The notes below the pieces were generated by a model, which worked only from the letters and a program-made list of their open reading frames with translations, was not told the origin of the DNA and did no database searches. A stretch of DNA of 64,000 bases from DATHAP01 sp963762865 (GTDB lineage Bacteria > Actinomycetota > Actinomycetes > JACCUZ01), in the NCBI GenBank assembly GCA_963762865.1, contig CAVXNC010000003.1:1-64000 (forward strand), written 5' to 3'. This document shows, in pieces, positions 54,636-62,886 of the stretch. The stretch's first letter is position 1. The number at the start of each line of letters is the position of its first letter. The position numbers and the translations under genes were made by a program.

Positions 54636-54656
54636 TGTAAGTCTTACAAACATCGA
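54636..54656. promoter_or_regulatory. second GTA-N5-TAC dyad in a convergent gap
   Basis: TGTAAG-T-CTTACA is a perfect 13-base palindrome at about 54638-54650, extended to TTTGTA-N5-TAC on the minus strand. It repeats the core of the site at 53189-53205. A TTGACC lies 16 bases upstream of a TAAGTC, so it also looks like a promoter, although the gap (54558-54717) lies between convergent genes. Confidence 0.45.
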
Positions 54657-54717
54657 AAATCCATTCCGGACCGTGGTCGACGGTCACCCCAGCCACGAAC
54701 GCCCCCCACTGACGTCG

Positions 54718-55722
54718 TCAGGAGCACAGCCGGGCGTGCGTCTCACGGGTGGCCAGTGCCGGGTCGAGCGCTGCGAGTGCCAACCAGGCGGCCCCGCCCA
54801 CCCCGGTGCGGGCCGGCAGGACAGCGCCGGCGAACCGGGCCGCGAGAAGCGTTCGCAGCTCGGCCCCCACCGGGGACGCGTCGCCGGCCAGACTTCCCGC
54901 GAGGACGATCGGCGTGCTCTCGGCCGGGTCTCGGATCAGCCCGAGGGTCGCCTCCAGAGCCGCCGCGGCGCGTTCGACGATGGAGTGCGCCTGCGGGTCG
55001 CCCATCCGGTACGCGGCAGTGACCAGCGGGGCCAGTGCCGACAACCGGACGCCAGGCCCCGAGTTCACCGCTTGGATCACCCGGTCGCGCTGGCGCTCGG
55101 TCGCTCGCCGGGCCGAGGGCGCAGTCAGATCACCCACGGTCCGGTCAGCCTCCAGCTCGCGGAGCACGGCGTCGACCAGAGCACCGGGGCTTCCTCCCGC
55201 CTCAAGTGTCCGCAAGGTGGCGCGGACGGCTTCGCGTCCGAGCCAGAACCCCGAGCCGTCGTCACCGAGCAGCCAGCCGTGGCCGTCCGCGGTCCGCGTC
55301 AGCCGACGGTCGATAAGCGATCCCGCGGCCGCGCCGGTGCCGGCGACCAGCACCGCGCCGTCGGCCTCGGGCGTACCGCTCGCGAAGGCCACCTCGAGGT
55401 CGGGGACGTAGCCCGGGCTGCAGGTCAGGCCAGCCTCGGTCCACACCCGATCGAAGTGCGTGGCCACTGCCGGGGTTCGCAGCGCCGAGCCCCCCGCGAC
55501 GCCGACAACCGATGCCTTCACCCGGGCGCCGTCAACACCGGACAGCGCGGCGCGCAGGGCGTCGCCGAACGCTGCGGCAGCGCCGGCGGGATCGGTCGTC
55601 GGGTTGCCGCCGCCGGTGATACCGCGGCCGTGCTCGCGACCGTCCGGTCCCACCACGACGATGCGCGTCGACGTGCCGCCGAGGTCGCCGCCGAGGGCCA
55701 AGATCTCCGAACGCACAGGCAC
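54718..55722 (-). CDS. BadF/BcrA-type N-acetylhexosamine kinase
   Basis: A 334-residue ASKHA kinase resembling N-acetylglucosamine kinases and MurNAc/GlcNAc kinases of the MurK type. The phosphate-1 loop is LALGGDLGGTSTRIVVVGPD. A Gly-rich segment GGGNPTTDPAG follows, then VLVAGTGAAAGSLIDRRL (phosphate 2) and GWLLGDDGSGFWLGREAVRA, the NAGK signature. The C-terminal adenosine motif is IVLAGSLAGDASPVG. Within this locus it would phosphorylate imported GlcNAc and/or MurNAc at O6 (or C1 for MurK-type enzymes). GTG start; divergent from the SIS gene. Confidence 0.87.
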   Translation of the reverse strand: MPVRSEILALGGDLGGTSTRIVVVGPDGREHGRGITGGGNPTTDPAGAAAAFGDALRAALSGVDGARVKASVVGVAGGSALRTPAVATHFDRVWTEAGLTCSPGYVPDLEVAFASGTPEADGAVLVAGTGAAAGSLIDRRLTRTADGHGWLLGDDGSGFWLGREAVRATLRTLEAGGSPGALVDAVLRELEADRTVGDLTAPSARRATERQRDRVIQAVNSGPGVRLSALAPLVTAAYRMGDPQAHSIVERAAAALEATLGLIRDPAESTPIVLAGSLAGDASPVGAELRTLLAARFAGAVLPARTGVGGAAWLALAALDPALATRETHARLCS

Positions 55723-55738
55723 TCCGATCCAGGCGGCT

Positions 55739-55759
55739 ATCGGTTAGTGTCGCACCGAT
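55739..55759. promoter_or_regulatory. inverted repeat in the kinase/SIS divergent promoter region
   Basis: ATCGGT-N9-ACCGAT, perfect 6-bp arms, lies 17 bases upstream of the kinase start and 64 bases upstream of the SIS gene. It is positioned to control both but differs from the GTA-N5-TAC motif. Confidence 0.4.
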
Positions 55760-55822
55760 TCGCCACGGCACACGTTCCCCGCGGCGCATCGCGCGCTCAC
55801 GTCACAGGAGGCTACGACTCCG

Positions 55823-56629
55823 ATGGTTGACACGTTCAGTGCGGCCGAAACGGGCGGCGACTCCGGTGCGGCCGCGACCACGGTCAGCGCCCAGGCCTAC
55901 CTCGCCGCGCTCACGCCGATCATGGCCAAGGTCGCCGAGCAGTCCGACGGTCCCGTGCAGGAGGCGGCCGACCTCATCGTGGCGTCGTTGCGCGCCGGCG
56001 GCGTCGTCCAGGCGTTCGGCTCCGGCCACTCCGAGGCGTTGGCGATGGAGATCGCCGGTCGCGCGGGTGGGCTGGTGCCGACCAACCGGATCGCCCTGCG
56101 GGACGTCGTCACCGTCGGAGGCGATTCGCCCGACGTGCTCGGCAACAAGCACCTCGAGCGCGACCCGTCGATCGCCCACCGGCTGTACGACCTCGCCAAC
56201 GTGTCCGAGTCCGACATCTTCGTGGTCGCGTCGAACTCCGGCGTGAACGGTTCCATCGTCGAGCTCGCGCAGCTGGTGAAGCAACGTGGGCACCGGCTGA
56301 TCGCCATCACGTCGTTCACCCAGACCGCGGGGGTCGACTCACGGCACCCGTCCGGTACGAAGCTGGTCGACCACGCCGACGTCGCTCTGGACAACGGCGC
56401 GCCGTACGGAGACGCCGTGCTGCCGTTGCCCGGAGGCGGCACCGTGTGCGCGGTCTCGTCGATCACCGGCGCACTGCTCGCTCAGCTGATCGGCGCGGAA
56501 GTCGTCCGGCGGCTGACCGAGGCGGGGGAGACCCCGCCCGTCTACCTGTCGGCCAACGTCCCCGGCGGGGACGAGCACAACAGCAGCCTCGAAGCCCGCT
56601 ACACCGGCCGGATCCGACGGACGGCCTGA
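55823..56629 (+). CDS. UPF0309 SIS-domain sugar-phosphate protein
   Basis: A 268-residue SIS-domain protein of the UPF0309 family. The SIS core has GGVVQAFGSGHSEALAMEIA, DIFVVASNSGVNGSIVELAQ and HRLIAITSFTQTAGVDSRHP. The C-terminal PVYLSANVPGGDEHNSSLEA, which ends with a basic ring-forming tail, is the family signature. The activity is unproven. MurQ (MurNAc-6-P etherase) is also an SIS protein, and no murQ is seen here, so a lyase or isomerase step on an amino-sugar phosphate is a reasonable hypothesis. The ATG has AGGAGG about 11 bases upstream. It begins the ngc transport operon. Confidence 0.85.
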   Translation: MVDTFSAAETGGDSGAAATTVSAQAYLAALTPIMAKVAEQSDGPVQEAADLIVASLRAGGVVQAFGSGHSEALAMEIAGRAGGLVPTNRIALRDVVTVGGDSPDVLGNKHLERDPSIAHRLYDLANVSESDIFVVASNSGVNGSIVELAQLVKQRGHRLIAITSFTQTAGVDSRHPSGTKLVDHADVALDNGAPYGDAVLPLPGGGTVCAVSSITGALLAQLIGAEVVRRLTEAGETPPVYLSANVPGGDEHNSSLEARYTGRIRRTA

Positions 56630-56716
56630 CTCGGTAGTTCACCACCAAGGAGAGAGAGCACCCCGAACGTTTCTCCGCTGACTGTTCCTGCAGCACATCA
56701 ACCGGAAGGCAGACCC

Positions 56717-58132
56717 ATGACCACCGAGAAGAAGGCAGTCGACCGCCGCAGCTTCATGAAGGGCGCACTAGCGACGGCGGCGGTCGTTCCGTTCAGCGGC
56801 GTGCTTGCCGCGTGCGCGGGAGACAGCGGCGACTCTACCGATGACAAGCAGCAGGGCGGCAATGTCAGCGAGAAGAACCCGTTCGGTATGGCGGACAAGT
56901 CCACGGTCGACGCGGTCATCTTCGACGGTGGCTACGGCACCGACTACGTCGCCTTCGCCGCCTCCCTGATGGAGAAGAACCACGCCGGGTCGTCGGTGAA
57001 GGTCTCGGCCACGACCAAGATCGCCCAGGAGCTGCAGCCGCGCTTCGTCGGTGGCAACCCGCCCGACCTGATCGACAACTCCGGTGCGGACGCGATCGGG
57101 TTCAACACGATCCTCGAGCAGATCGAGGACCTGTCCGACGTCCTCGACGCGAACAACCTCGAGGGGACGCCGATCCGGGACACCCTGTTCGGTGGCGTCG
57201 AGGAGCCGGGCACGTACGACGGCAAGCTGGCCGCGCTCAACTACGTGTTGACGGTCTATGCGGTCTGGTACTCCGCGAGCCTGTTCGAGGAGAACGGCTG
57301 GACCCCGCCGAAGACGTGGGACGAGGCGATGGACCTGGGTGCCCAGGCCAAGTCGAAGGACAAGTACCTGTTCTTGTGGGGCAAGGAGGCGGCGACGTAC
57401 TACCAGACCCTTGCGATCGGATCGGCGATCAAGGAGGGCGGTGACGAGGTCCGGCTCGCACTGGAGAACCTGGAAGCGAACTGTTGGTCGCACCCGGCCG
57501 TCCAGGGCGTCCTCAAGGGCATGGGCGAGGTCGTCAAGGCCGGCTACATGAAGCCCGGCGGAGCGGGCACCCAGTTCACCGCCGCTCAGGCCCAGTGGAG
57601 CAACAACCAGGACGCCCTGCTGTACCCGTCGGGGTCCTGGATCGAGAACGAGATGAAGGACACCACCAAGCCCGACTTCAAGATGACCGGATTCCAGGAG
57701 ATGACGGTGTCGGCGGACTCCTCGATGCCCTACGAGGCGCTGCACAGCGCGTCCGGTGAGCCGTTCGTGATCCCGTCACAGGGCAAGAACGTGGCTGGTG
57801 GCAAGGAGCTGCTTCGGACGATGCTCTCCAAGGAGGCCGCCACGAACTTCGCCAAGACCAAGCTCGCGCCGACCATCGTCCAGGACACGGTTCCGGCGGA
57901 CGGTTTCGGCTCGACCGCCCTGGTCTCGCAGAACGATCTGCTCAGCGCCGCCGGGTCCGACGTCTTCACCTGGAAGTTCGTCGACCTGTACGGCATGAAC
58001 ACCGCCCAGCTCGTCATCTGGAACAGCTTCCTGGCCGGCAAGGCCGACGTCGCGGAGCTGACCTCGGGACTGCAGGAGATCACCGACAAGGTGCGTGAGG
58101 ACGACTCGATCAACAAGATCCAGGTCACGTGA
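56717..58132 (+). CDS. ngcE: GlcNAc/diacetylchitobiose-type ABC transporter solute-binding lipoprotein (NgcE-like)
   Basis: A 471-residue extracytoplasmic binding protein. The N-terminus has a twin-arginine-like motif (DRRSFMKGALATAAVVPFSG) and the lipobox LAACAGD. The mature part includes FVGGNPPDLIDNSGADAIGF, TWDEAMDLGAQAKSKDKYLF and ALLYPSGSWIENEMKD, matching the Streptomyces NgcE pattern. NgcEFG imports GlcNAc and chitobiose. In this locus GlcNAc, or MurNAc-containing fragments, is the likely substrate. The ATG has a GGAAGG ribosome-binding site and lies 87 bp after the SIS gene. Confidence 0.88.
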   Translation: MTTEKKAVDRRSFMKGALATAAVVPFSGVLAACAGDSGDSTDDKQQGGNVSEKNPFGMADKSTVDAVIFDGGYGTDYVAFAASLMEKNHAGSSVKVSATTKIAQELQPRFVGGNPPDLIDNSGADAIGFNTILEQIEDLSDVLDANNLEGTPIRDTLFGGVEEPGTYDGKLAALNYVLTVYAVWYSASLFEENGWTPPKTWDEAMDLGAQAKSKDKYLFLWGKEAATYYQTLAIGSAIKEGGDEVRLALENLEANCWSHPAVQGVLKGMGEVVKAGYMKPGGAGTQFTAAQAQWSNNQDALLYPSGSWIENEMKDTTKPDFKMTGFQEMTVSADSSMPYEALHSASGEPFVIPSQGKNVAGGKELLRTMLSKEAATNFAKTKLAPTIVQDTVPADGFGSTALVSQNDLLSAAGSDVFTWKFVDLYGMNTAQLVIWNSFLAGKADVAELTSGLQEITDKVREDDSINKIQVT

Positions 58133-59127
58133 TCGATCCGGCATCCGTGCTCGCCACGGAAGAAGCCCCGGTCGTGCGTCGCAAGAAGGCGCGCCGCAAG
58201 CTGACGTTCGACCGGGTCAGCTTCTTCGTGGTGTTCCTCGGACTGCCGCTGGCGATCTTCCTGCTGTTCGTGGTGTGGCCGTTCGTTCAGGCCTTCTACT
58301 ACTCCTTGACCGACTGGTCAGGCTTCACGCCCGACATGAACTTCATCGGTCTGGAGAACTACAAGAAACTGCTCGACGACGACGTCTTCGTGACCGCGTT
58401 CTGGAACAACATCCTGCTGGCGGTCGTGGTGCCCCTGGTGACCGTCGTGCTCAGCTTCGTGCTGGCCACGATGGTCACCGTGGGGGGCACCTCACACGGG
58501 GCAGCGCGCGGGATCCGGAACTCCAACTTCTACCGGGTCATCTCGTTCTTCCCCTACACGATCCCGGCGATCATCATCGGCATCCTGTGGAGCCAGATGT
58601 TCGACCCGTCCGCCGGCCTGCTGAACGGCATCCTCGTCAAGCTAGGGCTCGACCAGTTCGCCAGCTTCCCCTGGCTCGGGGACACCCGCACCGCCATGCC
58701 GGCCTCGATGTTCGTGATCATCTGGGGTTTCGTGGGCTTCTACATGGTGCTGTTCGTCGCAGCGATCAAGGGGATCCCGTCGGACTACTACGACGCGATC
58801 CGGCTGGACGGCGCCGGCCGGATCCGGACGGCGGTCTCGGTCACGATCCCGTTGATCCGCGACAACATCCAGACCGCCTACATCTACCTGGGCATCCTGG
58901 CGCTCGACGCGTTCGTCTACATGCAGGCGCTCAACCCCGGCGGGGGGCCGGACAACTCGACCCTGGTCATGCCGCAACACCTGCTCACCACCGCCTTCTC
59001 GAAGGGCCAGTTCGGCCTCGCCAGCGCGATGGGCGTGGTCCTGGCCCTCGCGACCCTCACCTTCGCCGCGCTCGTCTTCGCGGTGAACTGGCTGACCGGC
59101 GGACGCGAGCAGAAGGTCAAGCGATGA
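58129..59127 (+). CDS. ngcF: sugar ABC transporter permease (NgcF-like)
   Basis: A 332-residue membrane subunit with six helices. The EAA loop, which binds the shared ATPase, is YYDAIRLDGAGRIRTAVSVT, followed by IPLIRDNIQTAYIYLGILAL. The N-terminal 30 residues are basic and cytoplasmic. The GTG start overlaps the NgcE stop as GTGA. As in Streptomyces ngc operons there is no ATPase gene, so a housekeeping MsiK-type ATPase elsewhere should energise it. Confidence 0.9.
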   Translation: MIDPASVLATEEAPVVRRKKARRKLTFDRVSFFVVFLGLPLAIFLLFVVWPFVQAFYYSLTDWSGFTPDMNFIGLENYKKLLDDDVFVTAFWNNILLAVVVPLVTVVLSFVLATMVTVGGTSHGAARGIRNSNFYRVISFFPYTIPAIIIGILWSQMFDPSAGLLNGILVKLGLDQFASFPWLGDTRTAMPASMFVIIWGFVGFYMVLFVAAIKGIPSDYYDAIRLDGAGRIRTAVSVTIPLIRDNIQTAYIYLGILALDAFVYMQALNPGGGPDNSTLVMPQHLLTTAFSKGQFGLASAMGVVLALATLTFAALVFAVNWLTGGREQKVKR

Positions 59128-59984
59128 CGACCACGACACCAGCCGCGTCGAGCACCACCGGGCAGAAGGCCGTCAGCACCGTCTCTCATCTCGTCCTCAG
59201 CGTGTGGACAGTCCTGATCATCGTCCCGCTGCTGTGGACCCTGATGTCGTCGTTCAAGACGAGCAAGGAGATCTTCGCCTCGCCGTTCACGCTGCCGGCG
59301 CAGTGGAACTTCGACAACTACGTCTCCGCGTGGACCACGGCCGGCATCGGCAGGTACTTCGCCAACACCGTCATCGTGGTCGGGTTCGCCCTGGTCATCG
59401 TCATGGTGCTGGGATCGATGTGCGCCTACGTGCTCGCCCGCTTCACCTTCATCGGCAGCAGGGTCATCTACTACCTGATGCTCGCCGGCCTGACGTTCCC
59501 GGTCTTCCTCGCTATCGTCCCGCTGTTCTTCGTGCTCAAGGACGTCGGTCTGCTGAACACCCTCCCCGGCCTCATCGTCACCTACGTGGCGTTCGCGCTC
59601 CCGTTCACGGTGTTCTTCCTGTTCCCGTTCTTCAGAGCGCTTCCCGACGAGATCGCCGAAGCCGCGGAGATCGACGGGGCCGGCGAGTGGCGCAAGTTCT
59701 TCCAAGTCATGCTGCCCATGGCCAAGCCGGGGATGGCTTCGGTCGCCATCTTCAACTTCCTCGGCCTGTGGAACCAGTTCCTGCTGCCGGTCGCCCTGAA
59801 CACCAACCGCGACAACTACGTCCTGTCCCAGGGCATGGCCTCGTTCGCCTCGCAGGCGGGCTACAACGTCGACTTCGGCCGGTTGTTCGCCGCCGTCGTG
59901 ATCACCGTCGTCCCCGTCCTGATCGTCTACGCCATCTTCCAACGACAGCTCCAGGGCTCGGTCACCGCGGGAACCATGAAGTAG
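59124..59984 (+). CDS. ngcG: sugar ABC transporter permease (NgcG-like)
   Basis: A 286-residue second permease with six helices. The EAA loop is LPDEIAEAAEIDGAGEWRKF, followed by FQVMLPMAKPGMASVAIFNF. The start region ILPLLWTLMSSFKTSKEIFA-like (LIIVPLLWTLMSSFKTSKEI) is typical of MalG-type subunits. The ATG overlaps the NgcF stop (ATGA), so the two permeases are coupled. Confidence 0.9.
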   Translation: MTTTTPAASSTTGQKAVSTVSHLVLSVWTVLIIVPLLWTLMSSFKTSKEIFASPFTLPAQWNFDNYVSAWTTAGIGRYFANTVIVVGFALVIVMVLGSMCAYVLARFTFIGSRVIYYLMLAGLTFPVFLAIVPLFFVLKDVGLLNTLPGLIVTYVAFALPFTVFFLFPFFRALPDEIAEAAEIDGAGEWRKFFQVMLPMAKPGMASVAIFNFLGLWNQFLLPVALNTNRDNYVLSQGMASFASQAGYNVDFGRLFAAVVITVVPVLIVYAIFQRQLQGSVTAGTMK

Positions 59985-60002
59985 CTGCCACTCGATGCGT
60001 CG

Positions 60003-61992
60003 ATGACCGAGCTGCGTCTCGAGACGCTGACGATGCCGACCGCCGACGTCGGTCCGGTCAACGCGTTGCCGCCGTTGTTCTCCACCGCTGACCTGCACAC
60101 GGTCGCCGACCCGGGCGAGGCCGACGCGGAGATGCGTCACAACATCGGCTACGGCCGGGTCCACTCGGTGCTGCCGTACCTCGTCCAGGACGGTTACGGC
60201 CGCGAGCGCCGGCAGGTCGAGCACAAGGTCGCCGTGCTGGAGAACGAGGTCCTGCGAGCCACCTTTCTCCTCGACCTCGGCGGCCGGCTGTGGTCGCTGG
60301 TGCACAAGCCCACCGGGCGCGAGCTGCTCTACCGGAACCCGGTCTTCCAGCCGGCGAACCTCGCCCTGCGGAACGCGTGGTTCGCCGGTGGTGTCGAGTG
60401 GAACATCGGAACCATCGGCCACTCACCCACGACGTGCGAGCCGCTGCACGCCGCCCGGGTGCTGAAGCCGGACGGCACGCCTGTCCTACGGATGTACGAG
60501 TTCGAGCGGTTGCGTGAGGTCGTGTTCCAGGTCGACGCCTCGCTGCCCTCGGGCTCCCCCGTGCTGCTGGTCCACGTCCGGATCGTCAACCCGAACGACG
60601 TCGAGACGCCGATGTACTGGTGGTCCAACGCCGCGGTGCCCCAGGCGGACGACATCCGGGTCCTCGCCCCCGCCGACGAGGCCTGGGAGTTCCCCTACGA
60701 CGACCCACTGCGACGGGTGCCGATCCCGGTCCACGACAGCGAGGACCGGACGTACACCACCCGAGCGGCGGAGGCCGCCGACTACTTCTTCGCGATCGCC
60801 GACGACCAGCGGCGCTGGGTCACTGCCCTGGACGGCCGCGGCACGGGACTGGTGCAGACCTCCACCGACCGGCTCCGCGGCCGCAAGCTGTTCCTGTGGG
60901 GGAAGAGCCCGGGCGGCAGCCACTGGCAGGAGTGGCTCGCGCAGCCCGGTCAGGAGTACCTCGAGATCCAGGCCGGTCTGGCCCGGACCCAGCTGGAGCA
61001 CCTGCCCATGCCGGCACGGGCGTCGTGGTCGTGGGTCGAGGCGTACGGCCTGCTCCAGAGCGACCCGGACGCCGTCCACGGCGACGACTGGACGCTGGCA
61101 CGAGCGGTCGTGTCGCGTGACCTGGAGGAGCTGATCCCCCGGGCCCAGCTCGACGAGGTGCTGACCGCCGCGGCTGCCTGGGCCGACGCCGCCCCGGTCG
61201 AGGTGCTGAACGTCGGGTCGGGATGGGGAGCGCTCGAGCGCAGGTTGCGGGAGCGGGACGGTGACGACGCGCTGTCGCTGCCCGGCACGCCGTTCGGCGA
61301 CGAGGCGCTCGGGCTCGAGCAGGAGGCCTGGGTCGAGCTCCTGCGGACCGGCCAGATGCCTGCGCCACCGGCACAGCAGCCACCGCCCTCCTACCAGACG
61401 AGCCGACGGTGGGTTCCGCTGCTGGAGGCGGCGGACGGCTGGTTGCCGAAGCTGCACCTCGGAGTGGCGCTCGCCGGCGCCGGGGATCTAGCAGGGGCTG
61501 AAGACGCCTGGGTCCGCTCGCTCGCGGACGAGCCGACGGCCTCGGCCTGGCGCAACCTGGCGACCCTGGCCCGGGCCGGTGGCGACCATGCGCTCGCGGT
61601 CAGCCGCTACCGATCTGCGGTCGCACTTCGCGGGGACCTGGCGCCGCTGAGGCGTGAGCTGGTCGACGTGCTCCTGGCCGCCGGCGATGGCGCGCAGGCA
61701 CTCGCGGTGATCGAAGCCGCACCCGCCGACCAACGCTCGCCTCGGCCGCTTCCGGCTCGCCGAGGTCCGCGCGGCGCTGCTGACCGGTGACCTCGACCGT
61801 GCCGGCCGGATCCTCCAGGAGGGCGTGGTGCTACCCGACGTACGGGAAGGTGAGCCGGCGCTGCACGAGGTGTGGTTCGACTACCAGGTGTCGCTCGCCG
61901 CGCGAGAGCAGCGTCGCCCGGTCGATGCCGACCTCACAGCGCAGGTGCGGTCGGCCGTGACGGTCCCGCGGGACCTCGACTTCCGGATGTAG
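60003..61992 (+). pseudogene. DUF5107/TPR carbohydrate-related protein, frameshifted near the 3' end
   Basis: The frame from ATG 60003 gives 595 residues of a DUF5107 protein: LENEVLRATFLLDLGGRLWS and FAGGVEWNIGTIGHSPTTCE, an aldose-epimerase-like beta-sandwich. The C-terminal helical TPR region ends PAPPAQQPPPSYQ, WVPLLEAADGWLPKLHLGVA and LAVSRYRSAVALRG. After about 61735 the frame becomes Arg/Pro noise. The family-like end (RFRLAEVRAALLTGDLDRAG to PRDLDFRM) continues in the +1 frame to a TAG at 61990-61992. One inserted base or two lost bases explains this; only about 70 of 660 residues are affected. The role is unknown; sugar-binding or mutarotase-like activity is possible in this locus. 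Confidence 0.8.
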
Positions 61993-62032
61993 TGGCACCG
62001 ACCAGCTCGGCTTGCCCACGCCGCCGGGTGCG

Positions 62033-62038
62033 CATACT
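62033..62038 (+). promoter_or_regulatory. leaderless -10 box of nagB
   Basis: CATACT ends six bases before the nagB ATG at 62045. No ribosome-binding site is present, so nagB probably has its own promoter in addition to any read-through. Confidence 0.45.
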
Positions 62039-62044
62039 GACGCC

Positions 62045-62827
62045 ATGGAGGTCGTCATCGTTCCGGATGCCGCCACGATCGGCGAGCTTGGTGCCGACGC
62101 GGTCGTCGCCCTGCTGGCCCGAAAGCCGACGGCTGTCCTCGGTCTGGCCACCGGGTCCAGCCCCTTGGTGCTGTATGCCGAGCTGATCCGTCGGTACGAC
62201 GCCGGCGAGGTGAGCTTCGCGCGCAGTCGCGGGTTCCTGCTGGACGAGTACATCGGACTGCCCGCCGGGCATCCGCAGCGCTACCGGTCGGTGATTCGCC
62301 GCGAGCTGGAGGAGCGGGTCGACTTCCCCCCTGACGCGATCGCCGGACCGGACGGCCTGGCCGACGACCTCCCCGCGCAGTGCGCCGACTACGAGCGGGC
62401 GATCACCGACGCGGGAGGTGTCGACCTGCAGGTGCTGGGCGTCGGGTCGGACGGCCACGTGGCCTTCAACGAGCCGGGCTCCTCGCTGAGCTCGCGGACC
62501 CGGATCAAGACCCTGACTGCTCGCACCCGCGCCGACAACGAACGGTTCTTCGAGCCGCCGGACGAGGTGCCGCACCACGTGCTCACCCAGGGTCTGGGGA
62601 CCATCCTCGACGCCCGCCACCTCGTGCTGATCGCGCGAGGTTCCGGGAAGGCGTCGGCCGTGCATCAGCTGGTCGAGGGCCCGGTGTCCGCGTTCTGCCC
62701 GGCCTCTGTCCTGCAGCTGCACCCGCACGCGACCGTTCTGCTGGACGACGACGCGGCGAGCGAGCTCCGACTCGCCGACTACTACCGGGAGACCTACGCC
62801 AACAAGCCCCGTTGGCAGGGGCTGTAG
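62045..62827 (+). CDS. nagB: glucosamine-6-phosphate deaminase
   Basis: Converts GlcN-6-phosphate to fructose-6-phosphate and ammonia, linking amino-sugar salvage to glycolysis. The 260-residue protein has AVLGLATGSSPLVLYAELIR (phosphate loop), GFLLDEYIGLPAGHPQ with the Asp-Glu catalytic pair, QVLGVGSDGHVAFNEPGSSL (signature with the catalytic His) and GTILDARHLVLIARGSGKAS. The ATG at 62045 is chosen for the leaderless promoter. The frame is open 33 bases upstream. nagA is not in the window. Confidence 0.94.
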   Translation: MEVVIVPDAATIGELGADAVVALLARKPTAVLGLATGSSPLVLYAELIRRYDAGEVSFARSRGFLLDEYIGLPAGHPQRYRSVIRRELEERVDFPPDAIAGPDGLADDLPAQCADYERAITDAGGVDLQVLGVGSDGHVAFNEPGSSLSSRTRIKTLTARTRADNERFFEPPDEVPHHVLTQGLGTILDARHLVLIARGSGKASAVHQLVEGPVSAFCPASVLQLHPHATVLLDDDAASELRLADYYRETYANKPRWQGL

Positions 62828-62886
62828 CCCGCTGCCCCGGTTGTCGCCGCGTGGTCCCGCTCGGTCCGGGCTCCATGCGATGCAGG

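Noticed and set aside
58095..59123. Upstream extension of the ngcG frame to a 629-codon protein
   Set aside because: The extension is out-of-frame noise over ngcF; the ATG at 59124 overlapping the ngcF stop is the natural start.
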